Assembly: GCA_022495995.1 (NCBI GenBank)
Contig: JAFEMH010001236.1
Span: 1 to 64,000, forward strand
DNA length: 64,000 bases
From: Adenophora triphylla var. japonica
Lineage: Eukaryota > Streptophyta > Magnoliopsida > Asterales > Campanulaceae
Direction: 5' to 3'
Every line of letters starts with the position of its first letter. Position 1 is the stretch's first letter. Position numbers and translations under genes: made by a program. Below are positions 1 to 10,960 of this stretch, in pieces. Below the pieces are notes generated by a model that worked only from the letters and a program-made list of their open reading frames with translations, did no database searches and was not told the origin of the DNA.

Positions 1-258
1 GCATTTGAGAGCTTGGCGTCTCACGACCGATTTGTATTTTCGAGAACTTGGCGTCTCATGACCGATTTGCATATTTGAGAACTTGGCGTCTCCTTGCCAG
101 GTTGCATTTGAGAGCTTGGCGTCTCGACCGATTTGTATTTGAGAACTTGGCGTCTGACCGACATTTGAGAGCTTGGCGTCTCGGCCGTATTTGAGAACTT
201 GGCGTCCGACCGGGGAATTTGAGAACTTGGCGTCTACGGCCGAACGATATGGCGTCTT
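1..258. repeat. Tandem array of CTTGGCGTCTC units
   Basis: About nine or ten imperfect copies of a unit containing TTTGAGARCTTGGCGTCTC occur, separated by short variable linkers often reading GACCGATTTG. Unit length drifts between roughly 24 and 36 bp. The array continues beyond the left edge. In element A this places it near the 3' end of the internal region, where Tat/Ogre elements are known to carry tandem repeats. It has no coding potential. Confidence 0.9.
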
Positions 259-2234
259 GGTCATCGTTGGAAATTGTTTTCATCCATTTTTGGACATTGG
301 AGGTCGTCTTTGGTGAAGATCATCCTTGCCGAAAAGGGGATTTGATTTCACGTTTGAATTCCCGCATTCGTTAGTGAAGAGGAAGATGCATATATGACAT
401 TCATGATGACAGATGAATGCATAGAGCCAAAAATGATTGTGAGAGTATCACTGCATATGTTTGCGAGATGATGCATTTACTTGCTTTCGAAGATGCACTT
501 AGCCTAAGCTTTTGGCGGGGAAATTATGATTTATGATCTTTAATCACTTAGGATTGTTCCTATTGATTCAAGTTTTGTGCATGCTACATGAGCCCTGGGG
601 AGATTTTCGTGGGGATGCATGGTGATGAGAGGAGATGTATGTGTGCGGAAGCTTGTTTGGAGCAGTTTTTGAGCAAGTGGGGGGTGAGAGCCCTCGATCG
701 CGATTTAAACGGTTGTTGATGAGGTTTTGTTGACGGTATCACATGGACCTCAATTTTGATGAGATTGGATTCGGATCCCGGGTCTTGATTGGAATTTTCC
801 CTCTCAATCTTGGTCATTTGAAGGCGTCTTTGACAGGCTCTAGGGCACGTTGATATGAGTGAAGCTTCTTTCATTTGGGTGAGTTTGTGACTTTGGCCGA
901 AACCTTGTTCGGAGAATGATTTGATGAAATTGCTAATGCGGGAGAAACCCCGGATCTTAAATTCCGATGCTACGGGAAGGCATGCTATGTACCAAGTTAC
1001 GAGGCGAAAACCTAGTGGTTGATGTGACTAGACCTTTCTTGTGACTTGATAAAATTCGGAGTCCAAAAGGACCGGCTTGACAAAGTCCCGGATCTGAGTA
1101 GGCAAAGTCCTCGTTTTTGAAGAGATTGGTAATGCAAAGAGATCTTGAGAATAATCAAGGAAGATCGAATCTATCTTGTAGTGAAGAACCCAATGTGGAC
1201 CCAAAGATGACTATAGAAGCCCCGGCTTGAAGAGGCGTACTGGAGAACACGGGAGAACCGCTTACGAAGCCCCGAGCGTGAAGAAATTCGAGTAGTCTTA
1301 CGAGAGGAGGCACCCATCTTTTCAAATCTTAGTCAACCGATCACTGGACAAGACTCGAAATGTTTACGTGCGGGGGCATATCTTTTGAAAGGTGGGAATG
1401 TCTCCCGACTTTTGTGTATGACACTCTCGCTTTTAGGTTTGACTCTTTTGAGAGAGTATAAGCATCACAAGGTGTGGAAAAGTGTATGGAAGCCCCTCTG
1501 ATGAAAGACAAAGTGTTTGGCTCTATTTCCCTATGATGAGAGAGAGAAGACTTGTCGGAGAGACACTTGAAAACTTGTCTTATTCATGATGATCACAAGG
1601 TCTTAAAACCCTTTTGTTAATGTTCGGGTTATTCAACTCCTTAAATACGATATGAACAAATATTTTGATTAATCACAAGGAGAAAACCAACTGATATCGA
1701 GAATCAAGCTCGGAAGGGCGGAAAGTGTATAGGGACGATCCTTGATGAGACCGGATTTTTTTGAGATTTGTTTGTGATTTCGGCCAGGACCATTTCGGTT
1801 GCCTACGTTCCCTTCATTATGAAGAGCTCGGGTCGCCGTAGTTCGGGTATATCCCGAATGAAGAGAGAATGAGTGTGAAAATTCAAGACTTTGAGGTCTT
1901 TAGGGAATTTGAGGATTGGAGATTTGAATAACATATCCCTTTAGAGTGTCCATGAAAGACACGGATGCGAAGCCCAGTGGGACATCCACGGCAAGTGTTT
2001 GTGGAGTAGAAATGAATTATGCTCACATGAAATGTCGAATGAATCAAATTTGAATTTGCACAATCTTTGATTGATGATTTCGAATCAAGATGAATTAGAT
2101 TCCAATTTAAGCAAGCAATGAAGCATTAATTTGATTTAGATCTTAAAGATTTTACGATGAAATTGCTATCAGATAGGAATTACGATTTGGGTTTCCGGGC
2201 TTCGATCGGCCATCGGGTAATTTTGGAAGTTATG
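259..2234. other. Non-coding internal DNA of element A
   Basis: I see no gene or recognisable domain here on either strand. By position it is the 3' part of the internal region of element A, where pol would be expected in a complete element. The short ORF at 584-874 on the minus strand shows no family resemblance. Confidence 0.6.
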
Positions 2235-2419
2235 ACCTCTTAAAGTGAGAGGTCGGTGGGCCTTTATTTGTTGAACCTCTAAAAATGAGAGGTTGGCTTG
2301 CAGGGATGTGTTTGGGAAATCTACGGCGGGGAAGATTGATTGCCTCTAAGAATGAGAGGTCAAATTTTGACTTTGGCCAAAGGCGAGGGTAATGGGAGTA
2401 TCCTCTAAAATCGAGAGGA
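2235..2419. repeat. Four short hairpins of type CCTCT-loop-AGAGG
   Basis: Four inverted repeats of 19 bp begin at 2235, 2275, 2342 and 2401. Each has a 6-bp stem (acctct/agaggt, acctct/agaggt, gcctct/agaggt, tcctct/agagga) around a 7-base loop. The outermost pair changes from A-T to T-A in the last copy, so pairing is kept although the bases differ. The sequence between copies is not repeated. The array lies in the non-coding part of element A. Confidence 0.75.
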
Positions 2420-3659
2420 TGGCTTGGGATTGATTTAAGGTAATGGTGAGAGGAAATCCAAGCTATCGACAACTTTTGCGATCTTGCGAGAGTCGGGCTC
2501 CTTTTTGATCATTGGAGAGCTTCTTGAGAAGTCGGGGATTTTCTTGAATTGTGAGGATCGACAATCCTTCTTTTTTTTTGAAGCTTTTTTTTTTTGAAGC
2601 TTTTTTTTTTTGCTTGAGCTCCTTTTTTTTTTTTGACTTGGAAAGCTTCCTGAGGAGTTGAGGACTATCTTTGTCCTTCCTTCATGGCTTGAGATATTTT
2701 GCACATCGCCGACTCTCGAAGTTAACTTCTTGGGCTTGCTTGGACTTCTCTCAGTAAGGAACAAAAATAATGGCTAAACCGGGTTTCAAAACACGCCGAT
2801 CTTGAAATGAAAGGGGAGTGTTTAGTGAGGGTGAGGTAATGGCTTTCCTATGGGTGAAAGGATTCAACCGCAATCCCTCTTGGATGACCTAAACGAGATT
2901 AAGTCTTCGTTGCTTGCTTAAGCTTTAAATGAGAAAAGATCCATGCAAATTCATCGAGCAACGAGAGGAGGATGATGAAAGGGATGTGAGCATATGAGAT
3001 GCAAGATGGGAGTTGGTAAGCCCCAATTTGGGAAAAGATATCAATTGATTTTCTCACTCCGATTAATTTAAATATTAATCATTTCAAAGAGTTAGTGGTT
3101 GAGCAGCACAAGTGATCATCTAGGATAAAACCATTTCAATTAAGTGTAACGTGGGTGTGCAAGTGATGTCTCGAGTCTAGCAAGAAAAGAAGAAAGACTT
3201 ATATATATATAAATTTTAAATGATAGTTAAGCTATCTTTCCACAACATTCGAGGTGGACAAAACCGACAAGTGTCCAAGATGGACTTAGGTGAAAGAAAA
3301 ATACTAGAACCTACGAAGGTTGACTAAAAGACTATTTTAGAGATAGGTAGCCCCTAGTCTAGCCGCTCTTTCTTTGTTGGACCATGCATCTATTCTTCGG
3401 CCCAATGGAGACGGGAGCTATCACGAGTCTTCCCATCCAGGACTTCTTTGTCGGCTTCTTCCTCAATCCAACCATTTTCCTTGCACTGCGATGGCCTGGT
3501 TCATTGACCTCGCAAAGGGTGAGTCAAATTCCATTATGCCCACAAGTCTTGAATCACCAAACTCGACCATGTTGACATTCGGGTTGTTGTTTCTAGGGAA
3601 TGGAGTTATTGATAGTATTGGGCCCTTCGGGCACCTCTAACCTCCCTTGTTCAATCAAA
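2420..3659. other. Non-coding internal DNA of element A with T-runs
   Basis: A block of long T-runs separated by GAAGC lies at about 2570-2632; its minus-strand reading gives a lysine-rich nonsense peptide. Otherwise I see nothing recognisable. It lies directly downstream of the gag tail, where the protease and RT of a complete element would start. Confidence 0.6.
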
Positions 3660-5533
3660 CTTTGGATTGCCTTTTCGGGGGGACGCAATCATACGTCGAG
3701 TGCCCGTGAGTGCGATGAAAGGCACAATGCTTGGAGGTATCCAAAGGAGCATTGGGGTTTCTAGGCCGATAATTTTCTAAAGGCCGGAGCAAACCTTCTC
3801 TCACCAAACCTCTCGAAGATATCACTCAAAGGCATCCCAAAGTTTCTCAAGTCTTGGAGTAGGGATGCGGATGCATCGAGGTTTCTTGGGAACAAAGGAA
3901 GTGGCATTATTACGATCTGTCCCGCATAGCTAATCACTTCTTTACCTTTTGGTTGGGCGGGAGTTGTGTTGGAGGTGGAAGAAACCCGGTATCGTAGCGA
4001 GTGCGGACGATCGGCTTCGATTGTAAGCCTTTCGAACTTAGCCCGGAATTAACCATTGCACGCAAGTCGGCGTAGGGGAAGTGGCGAGGGAAGCTCTCAA
4101 ATGCGGCTTCAAGCATGACCGAAAGATGTCCTAGCTGCTCCTCGTCGAGAGGGAGGAATGGCCATTTCACCGAGCTTTAAGTTCCACCTTTTATAGAAAT
4201 CCCCAATATTCTCATCGGGCGCCGCACCGTTGTGCACGAGTCAACTCTGTTTGTTTCCCATTCCAAGTTGGCTTTATACTTATACGTGAAATGCTTGGTA
4301 ATCTGTTCCCAAGTAGCCCTAGCCCGAGCAATCGGAAAAACCATTTCAAAGCCCACGACTTCAAAGAGGCGAAGTAGTCGGCCAAGCTGTGGTTTGTGCA
4401 TCCCTTAGCTTTCATTGCCAAAGTGTAGGTGTCCAAGTGAGTTTTAGGGCACGCACTTCCATCAAATAGTTCGAGATTGGGCATCACAAACTTGTGAGCG
4501 GGGGACAATCGAGTCGGGATACGCTAGGCCGAAGAGCGGTGTTCCTTTTTGGCGGTCAATTCGGCAATACGCGCTTTCATTTCCTTGTGTTTGCTCCATA
4601 AACCAAGCCAATTGGGGATCAAAGGTGGAGCGGGAATTCTGAGCCGATATTTGAGCTAGGAAGAGGACTAGGTTGGTGGTGCATTGGTGGAAGGAATACC
4701 ATATCCGGAGCATAGGTGAAAACACGTCCTTGGCCCAAATTCCACTGGGGAGTGTAGGTAGGAGCTTGGGCGAAGGGATAGAATCCGGCGACTTCTTTGT
4801 TGGCTTCCAATCGGCAGAGGAAGATGGAGAGCGGATACGAGGTAGCCGAGATGGCTTGGATTTCGGAGTGAGGCCCATAAGTAGGCTTAAGTGCGGGCTG
4901 CTGTCCACAGTTGTTGAATTGCATGTTTGGTTGTGGCGAGGATGCATAATCGAGAGGATCTTGTGGTCCTGGTGATTGATGGCAGGATGGGGGCTTGGTA
5001 ACCCATTGAACCACGAGTGAGAAATGGGTTTGCGGAAAGGCTGTGTGAGGAGCGAGTGAGCTAGCATCATTACGAGGAGGGCTCCTGACTGTTGCCCCGA
5101 ACCAAAGCTGTGGTGGCATTCCAAACCGTTCTTTGCGAAAGTCGGATTGATTGGTCCCAAGCGAGGCGGGATCCCAATTTCTTTGTGGCATTAGGGTATC
5201 CCCAACCGTAGGAAGGCATTCCGCATCGACTTTGTTCCCACCGAGGCATTGCGGCGGCTCGTCCGTCGAGCTGCGTGGATCCGGTGGTGCGGTTGGGGAG
5301 CGGTGACCCGAGAGATCGAGGAGCATGGGCTCAGTGGTAGTACCGTGGGAGGCCGGTGGTGGCATCCTGGAGTAGTCGGGTTGACCAAGAGCGGGATTGA
5401 GGTCTTCCTCTTCTTCCACAGTGAAGGTGCCATCCGGGTTGAGGCGGCGGCCAATCCATGGCTTTTGATAGCCTCCATAAGGCTGTTGTTGTGCTTCTGT
5501 CGCACTCTCATACGTTCGGCTAGGCGATTCCAT
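3660..5533 (-). pseudogene. gag: Element A gag, broken
   Basis: This encodes the nucleocapsid precursor that would package the element RNA. Reading from 5533 leftwards, the N-terminal third is proline-rich and low in complexity. A retrotransposon gag core follows at about 4510-3940, with FVMPNLELFDG, CPKTHLDTYTLAMKAKGC and, in other frames, WEQITKHFTYKYKANLEWE and PLDEEQLGHLSVMLEAAFE. A zinc-knuckle-like block HCAFHRTHGH is near 3700-3740. These blocks sit in at least three frames, so several frameshifts separate them, and stops are present. The length is near that of a normal Ogre/Tat gag. No pol follows. The Met at 5533 is the first in the frame, but an upstream extension cannot be excluded. 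Confidence 0.8.
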
Positions 5534-6963
5534 TGCGGTTACGTTCGAGGAGTCCCGGGAGGCGGAGTGACGTTGTCCCCATCGTTACCGGTGATGCGGA
5601 CATTACGAAACCTGAGTCGGAACAAACGGTGAAGGCGACGATGCGCTTGACTCTTCCCAGCCCGATCAAACGGTGACCCGGTGCCGAAACCAAGCTTTGT
5701 GCGGAGGCTGCGGGGGAAAGGACACGAGGGTTCAGATGTCTGGGAATTGAAGGAGGGTAGGTGTTTGGGCTTTGGGCTCATGCAACATGCAGTTATTTGT
5801 TCACGTTTACTTAAAACATGTTTTATTAACCTAATCGGTTGGAAAAGATTGCTCTTCTTTTTTTTTTTTGCAAACTACTCTGGATCCTGGATCAGTGGGC
5901 CCCGTCACTACGTCTATAAGCCCCTCGTATTCCACCTGTATTTCGACCTCCCAGGGTGGACAGCCCCGGGCGAGGGTCCTATAGGGCAAGCGGGTCCCAC
6001 CGATCGAAAGAAAAACGATCCTAAAAGTTTGGCGGGTAATCGAGTCTTAACGAGCATTCGATGTAAATTACGGACAAAGCTGACGTCAAAGTCAAGATCA
6101 TGTCCGAGGGCTCGACCAAAAGTCGGCATGACTTGGACTGATAAATGTCCGCAATTGATCTTGACTTGTCGTCAGTTAGGCCGTAATTAGGCATGGAATA
6201 ATCATTAATCCTTGATGACTCAGTGTCATGCTGGGAGTCGGTGTATAATTTGTGCCAGTCAGAGCCGAAGTCAAGGCGCCGGTCAATATCTTGGTCAAAG
6301 TCTGCGGCGGAAAACCGGCAGAGCTTCGCCTGATTAGGGTCCCCGAAAGATATCGAGTCGGTATGCCGACGAAGGCTTGAAAGGAAAGGTCTATACACAG
6401 ACAGGGCATGACACAGACCAGACTAAAAACCAACCGGGTCTCGGACAAAGTGTGTCACGGACAAGTGCATGGTCGACACGAGGCTCCATGGGATGTTTGG
6501 GTAGTCCTGTGCTTGCACCGAGAGGCGTAATAAGACCAAACGGGCCGCGACAAGGATTTCCCCGGGTTAGGGACGTAGTGTGCAGTGTACGGTCACGTGC
6601 GCGTAGTGTGCAAGCAGTCTATCTTCTTTTTCTGAGTAAAATAGAAATTCTTTATGTGTCTTAAAAAGAGTGATGCATGAATTTTTTTTTTGAAGATTTT
6701 TTTTTTTTTTGAAATTTTTTTTTTGAATTTTTTTTTTTTTGAAGTTTAATGAACACATAAGCACATAATCACAAAAATGCCAACAGTTAGGGACATTATT
6801 CCGACATTCAAAATTTTGACTTTCTCCGAGGCGGCCAAAACGACACGAAAATGTGCAAACCCGGTACACACACACATACACAAAACAAAGGATTTTCAAA
6901 TGTCGGGACGGAAGCTTGACCCTCAAAAGTTTTTCTTTTTTTTTTGAAAAGATAAAACTCATT
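5534..6963 (-). other. 5' leader of element A
   Basis: About 1.4 kb lies between the primer binding site and gag. Ogre elements can carry an extra ORF1 here, but I find no convincing one. Runs of T interrupted by GAA occur at about 6680-6740 and give spurious lysine- and phenylalanine-rich ORFs. Confidence 0.55.
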
Positions 6964-6985
6964 CCTATCCCCAGCGGAGTCGCCA
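6964..6985 (-). promoter_or_regulatory. Primer binding site of element A
   Basis: The minus strand reads TGGCGACTCCGCTGGGGA one base after the LTR end. I recall this as the tRNA-Arg-type primer site of Ogre-like elements. It fixes the LTR edge at 6987 and the transcription direction as leftwards. Confidence 0.8.
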
Positions 6986-8150
6986 CTGTGATGTACCCGA
7001 TTTTTTTTTGAAAATCAAACGGAGTCGCCACGCCATTTTTGTTTTAAGGGCCAAAACTTTGAAAAATGCCCGGAATCAAGAGATTCGAGTTCGGAGGTCA
7101 CGTTACGCGCCGGGAAGGACGTTAGTGTGCACCCGGAATGCCTCGTAAAACGAGTCTTCCAAACATTCAAAATCCTTTGTTTGTGTGTGTGTGTGTTTTG
7201 GCCAAAATAAGTTGAAACTGAGGAAAGTAAAAATTGGAAACTCTTTTTAAGGCTTTAAAATGATCCCATGATTTTTTGGATGATTTTTGGGTTGAGATTT
7301 GGAACTCAAAAGATTTTTGGAAGTTGAAAACCATTTCTGCCAGAATGAAAAAGGCAGTTGACCCTTGACTTTGAAATGGACTTTAGGGCTTGAAAGCTCC
7401 AGAATCTGGGAAAAGTCCGGGAATGAAAGTTTCTTAAAACACCTTAAATAGGGTTTCTACGAAATAATTTTCCATTTTGGATAAGATTTGAGGGGTCAAA
7501 TCCTTCTGGAAATCTCAGATATGAAATCTGGATTTCCAGAAACTGATGAACTAGCCTCTAAAAGAAAATTTGAAAAAGGGAGTTTTACTCACAAAAAAAA
7601 TAAAGTAAAAATATGTATGGAAAGATCTGTATGTTGGCTACAAAAAGTATTTTGTAGTCAACACCAAATTCCAAGTTTATGTATGTCCAAAAAATAGGAA
7701 AATGGACTGAGATCTCAGAACAATGCTACTGGACAGCAAGATGTTCTTGAGGGAAAATGTGATTTTTGGGGGATTTGCATCTATGTTCACCCCATTTTCA
7801 TCCCTAGACTTGATTCCACTACTTTGTGTTAAGTGGTTATCATATTCAAGTCATCCTTGGAGAATTTTATGGGGTTTAAACATGTCCTTTGCAAAGGGAA
7901 AGGGGATATTTTGTAGGGATGAAATTAGAGAGACAAATCAACTAGAGATTTAAAATTTGGACCATTTGAGATGGTCATTCATGAAGATGAACTTCAAGAT
8001 GACCATCTTAGGTCAAGACTTAAGTTAAGTTAGACATAAAGCAAATCAAAATAAGAAGAACAAGATGAACAAGAGGTTAAAAGGGAATTTTAGGGTTTAG
8101 AGAAGGAGGGCTTTACCAATGGTGACACCCTATCTTCCTAGGCTTGGAAT

Positions 8151-8208
8151 TTGACTTGAGGAGTATCAAGATTTGGTGTTTGACTTGAGGAGTATCAAGA
8201 TTTGGTGT
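8151..8208. repeat. 29-bp tandem duplication in the LTR of A
   Basis: Two exact consecutive copies of a 29-bp unit starting TTGACTTGAGGAGTATCAAG lie at 8151-8179 and 8180-8208. This is probably replication slippage in the R-U5 part of the LTR. Confidence 0.9.
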
Positions 8209-8517
8209 TTTGGATTTGTGTTTGAGTGGATTCAAGGCTTGAATGTGTTTAGGGTTTAATGATAGAGTTGATCAAAGAGAAAACAAGTAGATAACACTTA
8301 AGTCCTCTATGTTTTCTCCCTAATCTTCCTCTTGAGTAGTGTTTTAAGCTTGATCTTGGTGTGTTTAAGAGTGATATGAGAATGGTTGAAGTGAAATTGG
8401 GAAAGGTTCAAGAGAAAATGGTGGCTATCTAAGGATTCCCACTGTTTTCTCTCTATTTTTTGCCAAAATGCAGCTTCTGTGTGTAAAATGTGTTGTGTAG
8501 ACTGAGAGAGGAGGGTT

Positions 8518-8527
8518 CAATTTATAG
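8518..8527 (-). promoter_or_regulatory. TATA box of the element A LTR
   Basis: The minus strand reads CTATAAATTG, about 320 bp inside the LTR start. It is followed by pyrimidine-rich sequence, consistent with a Pol II start some 30 bp downstream. Confidence 0.6.
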
Positions 8528-8849
8528 TCCCCTGTGAGAGGCAATCCTATCCGCGCGGAGGGTATCGGGCCGCCGTGCACCGGCTCATCTCAGCCTGCAA
8601 TCTTTGGCTTTTGGACAGAGGAATATTATTCAAAAAATTACGGCAGCTTGTTTTTCAACTTGCCTAATTCTGGTTTTTCCAATTTCTTTGGCTTTTTGAG
8701 ATTCTTTTCTTGGTTTAACTTTAAATGGCAATGCCCACTTTACCCTTGCTTTGTTAGAAAGGTTAGGGTTTGTTAGAAATGTTGGAAGTGTTAAAACTTT
8801 CGTTAATTTTCTAACGAAAATACTAACGGCTCAAATTGGAGCACTTACA

Positions 8850-9732
8850 GTGGGGCATTGATTTTATGGGCCCTTTTCCCCTGTCCCATGGCTATTTGTA
8901 TATACTTGTGGCTGTTGATTATGTTTCAAAGTGGGTCGAGGCAATAGCTACCCGGACTAACGATGCTAATGTTGTTTCCAAGTTTGTGGTTGATAATATT
9001 TTTAGCAGGTATGGAGTGCCACGGGCGATTATCAATGATAAAGGTACTCACTTCACTAACAAGAGGTTCAATACTGTTTTGAAAAAGTATGGGGTGGTGC
9101 ATAAGCTTGCTACAACATATCATCCTCAAACTTCGGGCCAAGTGGAGGTGAGTAATCGGCAAATAAAGGGTGTTCTTGAGAAAACGTTGCATCCCAACAG
9201 AAAAGATTGGGCATTAAAGTTGGGGGATGCATTGTGGGCATATAGAACGACATATAAAACACCCATTGAAATGAGTTCGTACAGGATAGTGTATGGGAAA
9301 GAATGTCACCTCCCGGTGGAGTTGGAACACAAGGCGTATTGGGTTGTTAAATAATTGAACATGGATTTGAATGCCGCAGGAGAAAAGCGGTTGCTTGCAC
9401 TTGATGAGCTTGAGGAGCTCCGACAAGAGTCCTATGAGAATACAAAGCTGTACAAAGAAAGGACCAAACGCTATCATGATAAACACTTGAGGCCTAAATT
9501 TCTGAGGCCGGGTATAAAAGTCCTTCTTTTCAATTCAAGGTTGAAGTTGTTTCCAGGTAAGCTATGATCCAAGTGGTATGGGCCATAGGAAGTAGTTACT
9601 GTTTTTCCATATGGAGCGGTTGAAATCAAGGACTTGAAAAGTGGGAGAACCTTCAAGGTAAATGGGCATCGTTTGAAGCCATACTGTGAAGGGGTTTTGA
9701 TCTTAGAGATGATTGATGTGATCAAGTTGTAA
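8850..9732 (+). pseudogene. int: Element B integrase, interrupted by A and decayed
   Basis: Integrase joins the element cDNA to host DNA. The reading starts at the tryptophan before GIDFMGPF, whose D is the first catalytic residue. The second D is in INDKGTHF and the glutamate in SGQVEVSN. The C-terminal part keeps [31 protein letters not shown] and a final block with [16 protein letters not shown] and HRLKPY, which match Athila integrase tails. The zinc-binding N-terminus is lost to the element A insertion. Stops occur at about 9352 and 9565, and two further small lesions break the tail. Confidence 0.8.
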
Positions 9733-10095
9733 TTTCTTTGGGGCATGACGTCGAGCTTAACGATTATAACCAAAGCGCTGATTGAGAGGCAACCTAACGT
9801 AGGTAACATTTACTGCTTTCAGTATTTTTCTTTCAGTTATTATCATCTTTGAATTTAAGTTAAGTTGTGTTTTTCTTAGGTTATGCCATGAGGACATAGC
9901 ATTCTTTAAGTGTGGGGGTGGTGGTATTTAAAAAAAAAATTGTGTCTTTCGCTTTTATTTGTCTTTTATTTCGTGAACGTGTCGAACTACGGTGACCTGA
10001 GCATATTCTTGTTGGGTAGTTCGCCCACATTAATGAGGACGTAGGCAACGAAAGTGCGGTCAAAAGTTTAGTCCGTGTTGCCCTTTTACGGGTCG
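9733..10095 (+). other. Spacer after pol in element B
   Basis: This is non-coding. It contains a short stretch shared with the same place in element G (…GAGAGGCAACCTAACGTAGG and ATGAGGACATAGCAT) and a purine-rich GTGTGGGGGTGGTGG near 9911. No gene is seen. Confidence 0.6.
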
Positions 10096-10145
10096 CTCCG
10101 AGTTTGTGGGTTTATAGGAGTGTGTATATAGTGTCACCCTCCAAA
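10096..10145 (+). promoter_or_regulatory. Conserved non-coding block with TATATAG (B copy)
   Basis: A block of about 50 bp starts CTCCGAGTTTGTGGG and ends TAGTGTCACCCTCC. It recurs almost unchanged at 15525-15575 in element G, although the surrounding spacer differs. It contains GTATATAGTG, a plausible TATA box upstream of the envelope-position ORF. Sequence conservation is seen; the promoter role is inferred. Confidence 0.5.
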
Positions 10146-10286
10146 AAGATTTTAATTTTTTGAGTCATTTTTAGTGTATCAATAGATATTACGCTTTGTT
10201 TTTGTTTTGTGGTGATGTGCAGATCTTGAACCAGCCAAAAAAAAAAAGATATGGTGAAAAGAAGCTGCTTAAAATCCACTGTTAAA

Positions 10287-10471
10287 TTGGGCGACCGCCG
10301 AGATGAGGTGGCCGACTGCCCAAGAGTTGAATTCGATATTGTCAAAACCCACTCTACAAATGGGCGACCGCTCATATGGGGTGGGCGATCGCTCAGGTGC
10401 ATAATTCGTAAATGGGAAAACATTCTATATAGGTGGGCGACCGCCCAAGGTGAAGGTGGGCGACCGCTCAA
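10287..10471 (+). repeat. 73-bp-period array of paired GGGCGACCGC sites (B internal)
   Basis: Six sites have their GGG (or equivalent) at 10289, 10310, 10362, 10383, 10435 and 10458. They form three pairs spaced 21, 21 and 23 bp, and the pairs recur every 73 bp. The site consensus is KTGGGCGACCGCYCA, an imperfect palindrome. The same architecture occurs in the LTRs of B and C. Here it lies between pol and the envelope-position ORF. Confidence 0.9.
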
Positions 10472-10960
10472 AGCCAATTTCTGGCGTTGTGAATTTATGC
10501 CCTAAGCCGCCCCTCCCCTTCTCTCTCTAAGAATTCAAATTGCTTCTTCTTCCTCTCTCTTAAAATTCTGCCCCCATTCTCTTCCTCTCTCTAGAATTCC
10601 CTTTTCAAACACCCAAAACCTCAATCTCTTCTCCCTAAATTGCCTTCCCCCACCATATTCAACTCTCTAAGCCAAGAGTGAAACCCATTTCACCATTATT
10701 AAGCAAGATTTTGAAGCAATTTTGAGAAATTTAAAAGAGAAGGATAAGGTGGAAAGGTTGGATTTTGAAGCTCGAAGGTGAGGGGTTGTTGTGGGAATCA
10801 TTGTTCAAAGGCGTGGTCTTTCTTCTCCGGTCATCTTCATAAACTCCGTCGAAGATTTCGGCTAATTCCGGTGACTTCTCCGACGAATTTTCTGGTCAAG
10901 TAAGATTTCAACCTCACTTTCTAGTGCTTATTTTGTGGAATTATTTGTAGGTGTGAGATA
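10472..10960 (+). other. CT-rich leader before the envelope-position ORF of B
   Basis: This is pyrimidine-rich sequence (repeated TTCTCTCTC, CTTCCTCTCTCT at about 10515-10590) resembling the Y-patch regions near plant transcription starts. No ORF is present. With the upstream array and TATA-like block it could be the leader of a separate transcript; this is inference. Confidence 0.45.

Larger units (their letters stand above)
1..8849 (-). mobile_element. Element A: Ogre/Tat-like Ty3/gypsy retrotransposon, gag only in window
   Basis: This is a minus-strand LTR retrotransposon whose 5' LTR is at the right (6987-8849), followed leftwards by a primer binding site, a long leader, a broken gag and about 3.6 kb of non-coding DNA that runs off the left edge. 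The primer site begins TGGCGACTCC, which I associate with tRNA-Arg-primed Ogre-type elements. The gag has the CPKTHL and HCAFHRTHGH blocks typical of plant Tat/Ogre gag. No protease, RT, RNase H or integrase follows gag within the window. The element sits inside the integrase gene of element B, so it is younger than B. The 3' LTR and the second target duplication lie outside the window. Confidence 0.75.
6987..8849 (-). repeat. 5' LTR of element A
   Basis: On the minus strand this starts TGTAAGTGC and ends ACATCACA, giving the usual TG...CA ends, and it abuts the primer site. The right edge falls exactly where the integrase reading of element B starts, at GTGGGGCATTGATTTT. It is about 1863 bp. 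A TATA box at 8518-8527 implies a U3 of about 350 bp and a very long R-U5. The partner LTR is not in the window. Confidence 0.8.

Noticed and set aside
2435..2764. Lysine-rich minus-strand ORF of 109 codons
   Set aside because: It is created by T-runs (about 2570-2632) in non-coding element DNA; composition is low in complexity and no family is recognisable.
5249..5632. Plus-strand ORF of 127 codons
   Set aside because: It is the opposite-strand shadow of the proline-rich gag N-terminus of element A.
6567..7031. Minus-strand ORF of 154 codons with K and F runs
   Set aside because: It spans the LTR edge, the primer site and homopolymer runs of element A and cannot be a real gene.
10287..10471. 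CRISPR-like array of regularly spaced repeats
   Set aside because: The genome is plant nuclear. Repeats are short, degenerate and paired, and spacers are derived from a common 73-bp unit, so this is an LTR-related motif array.
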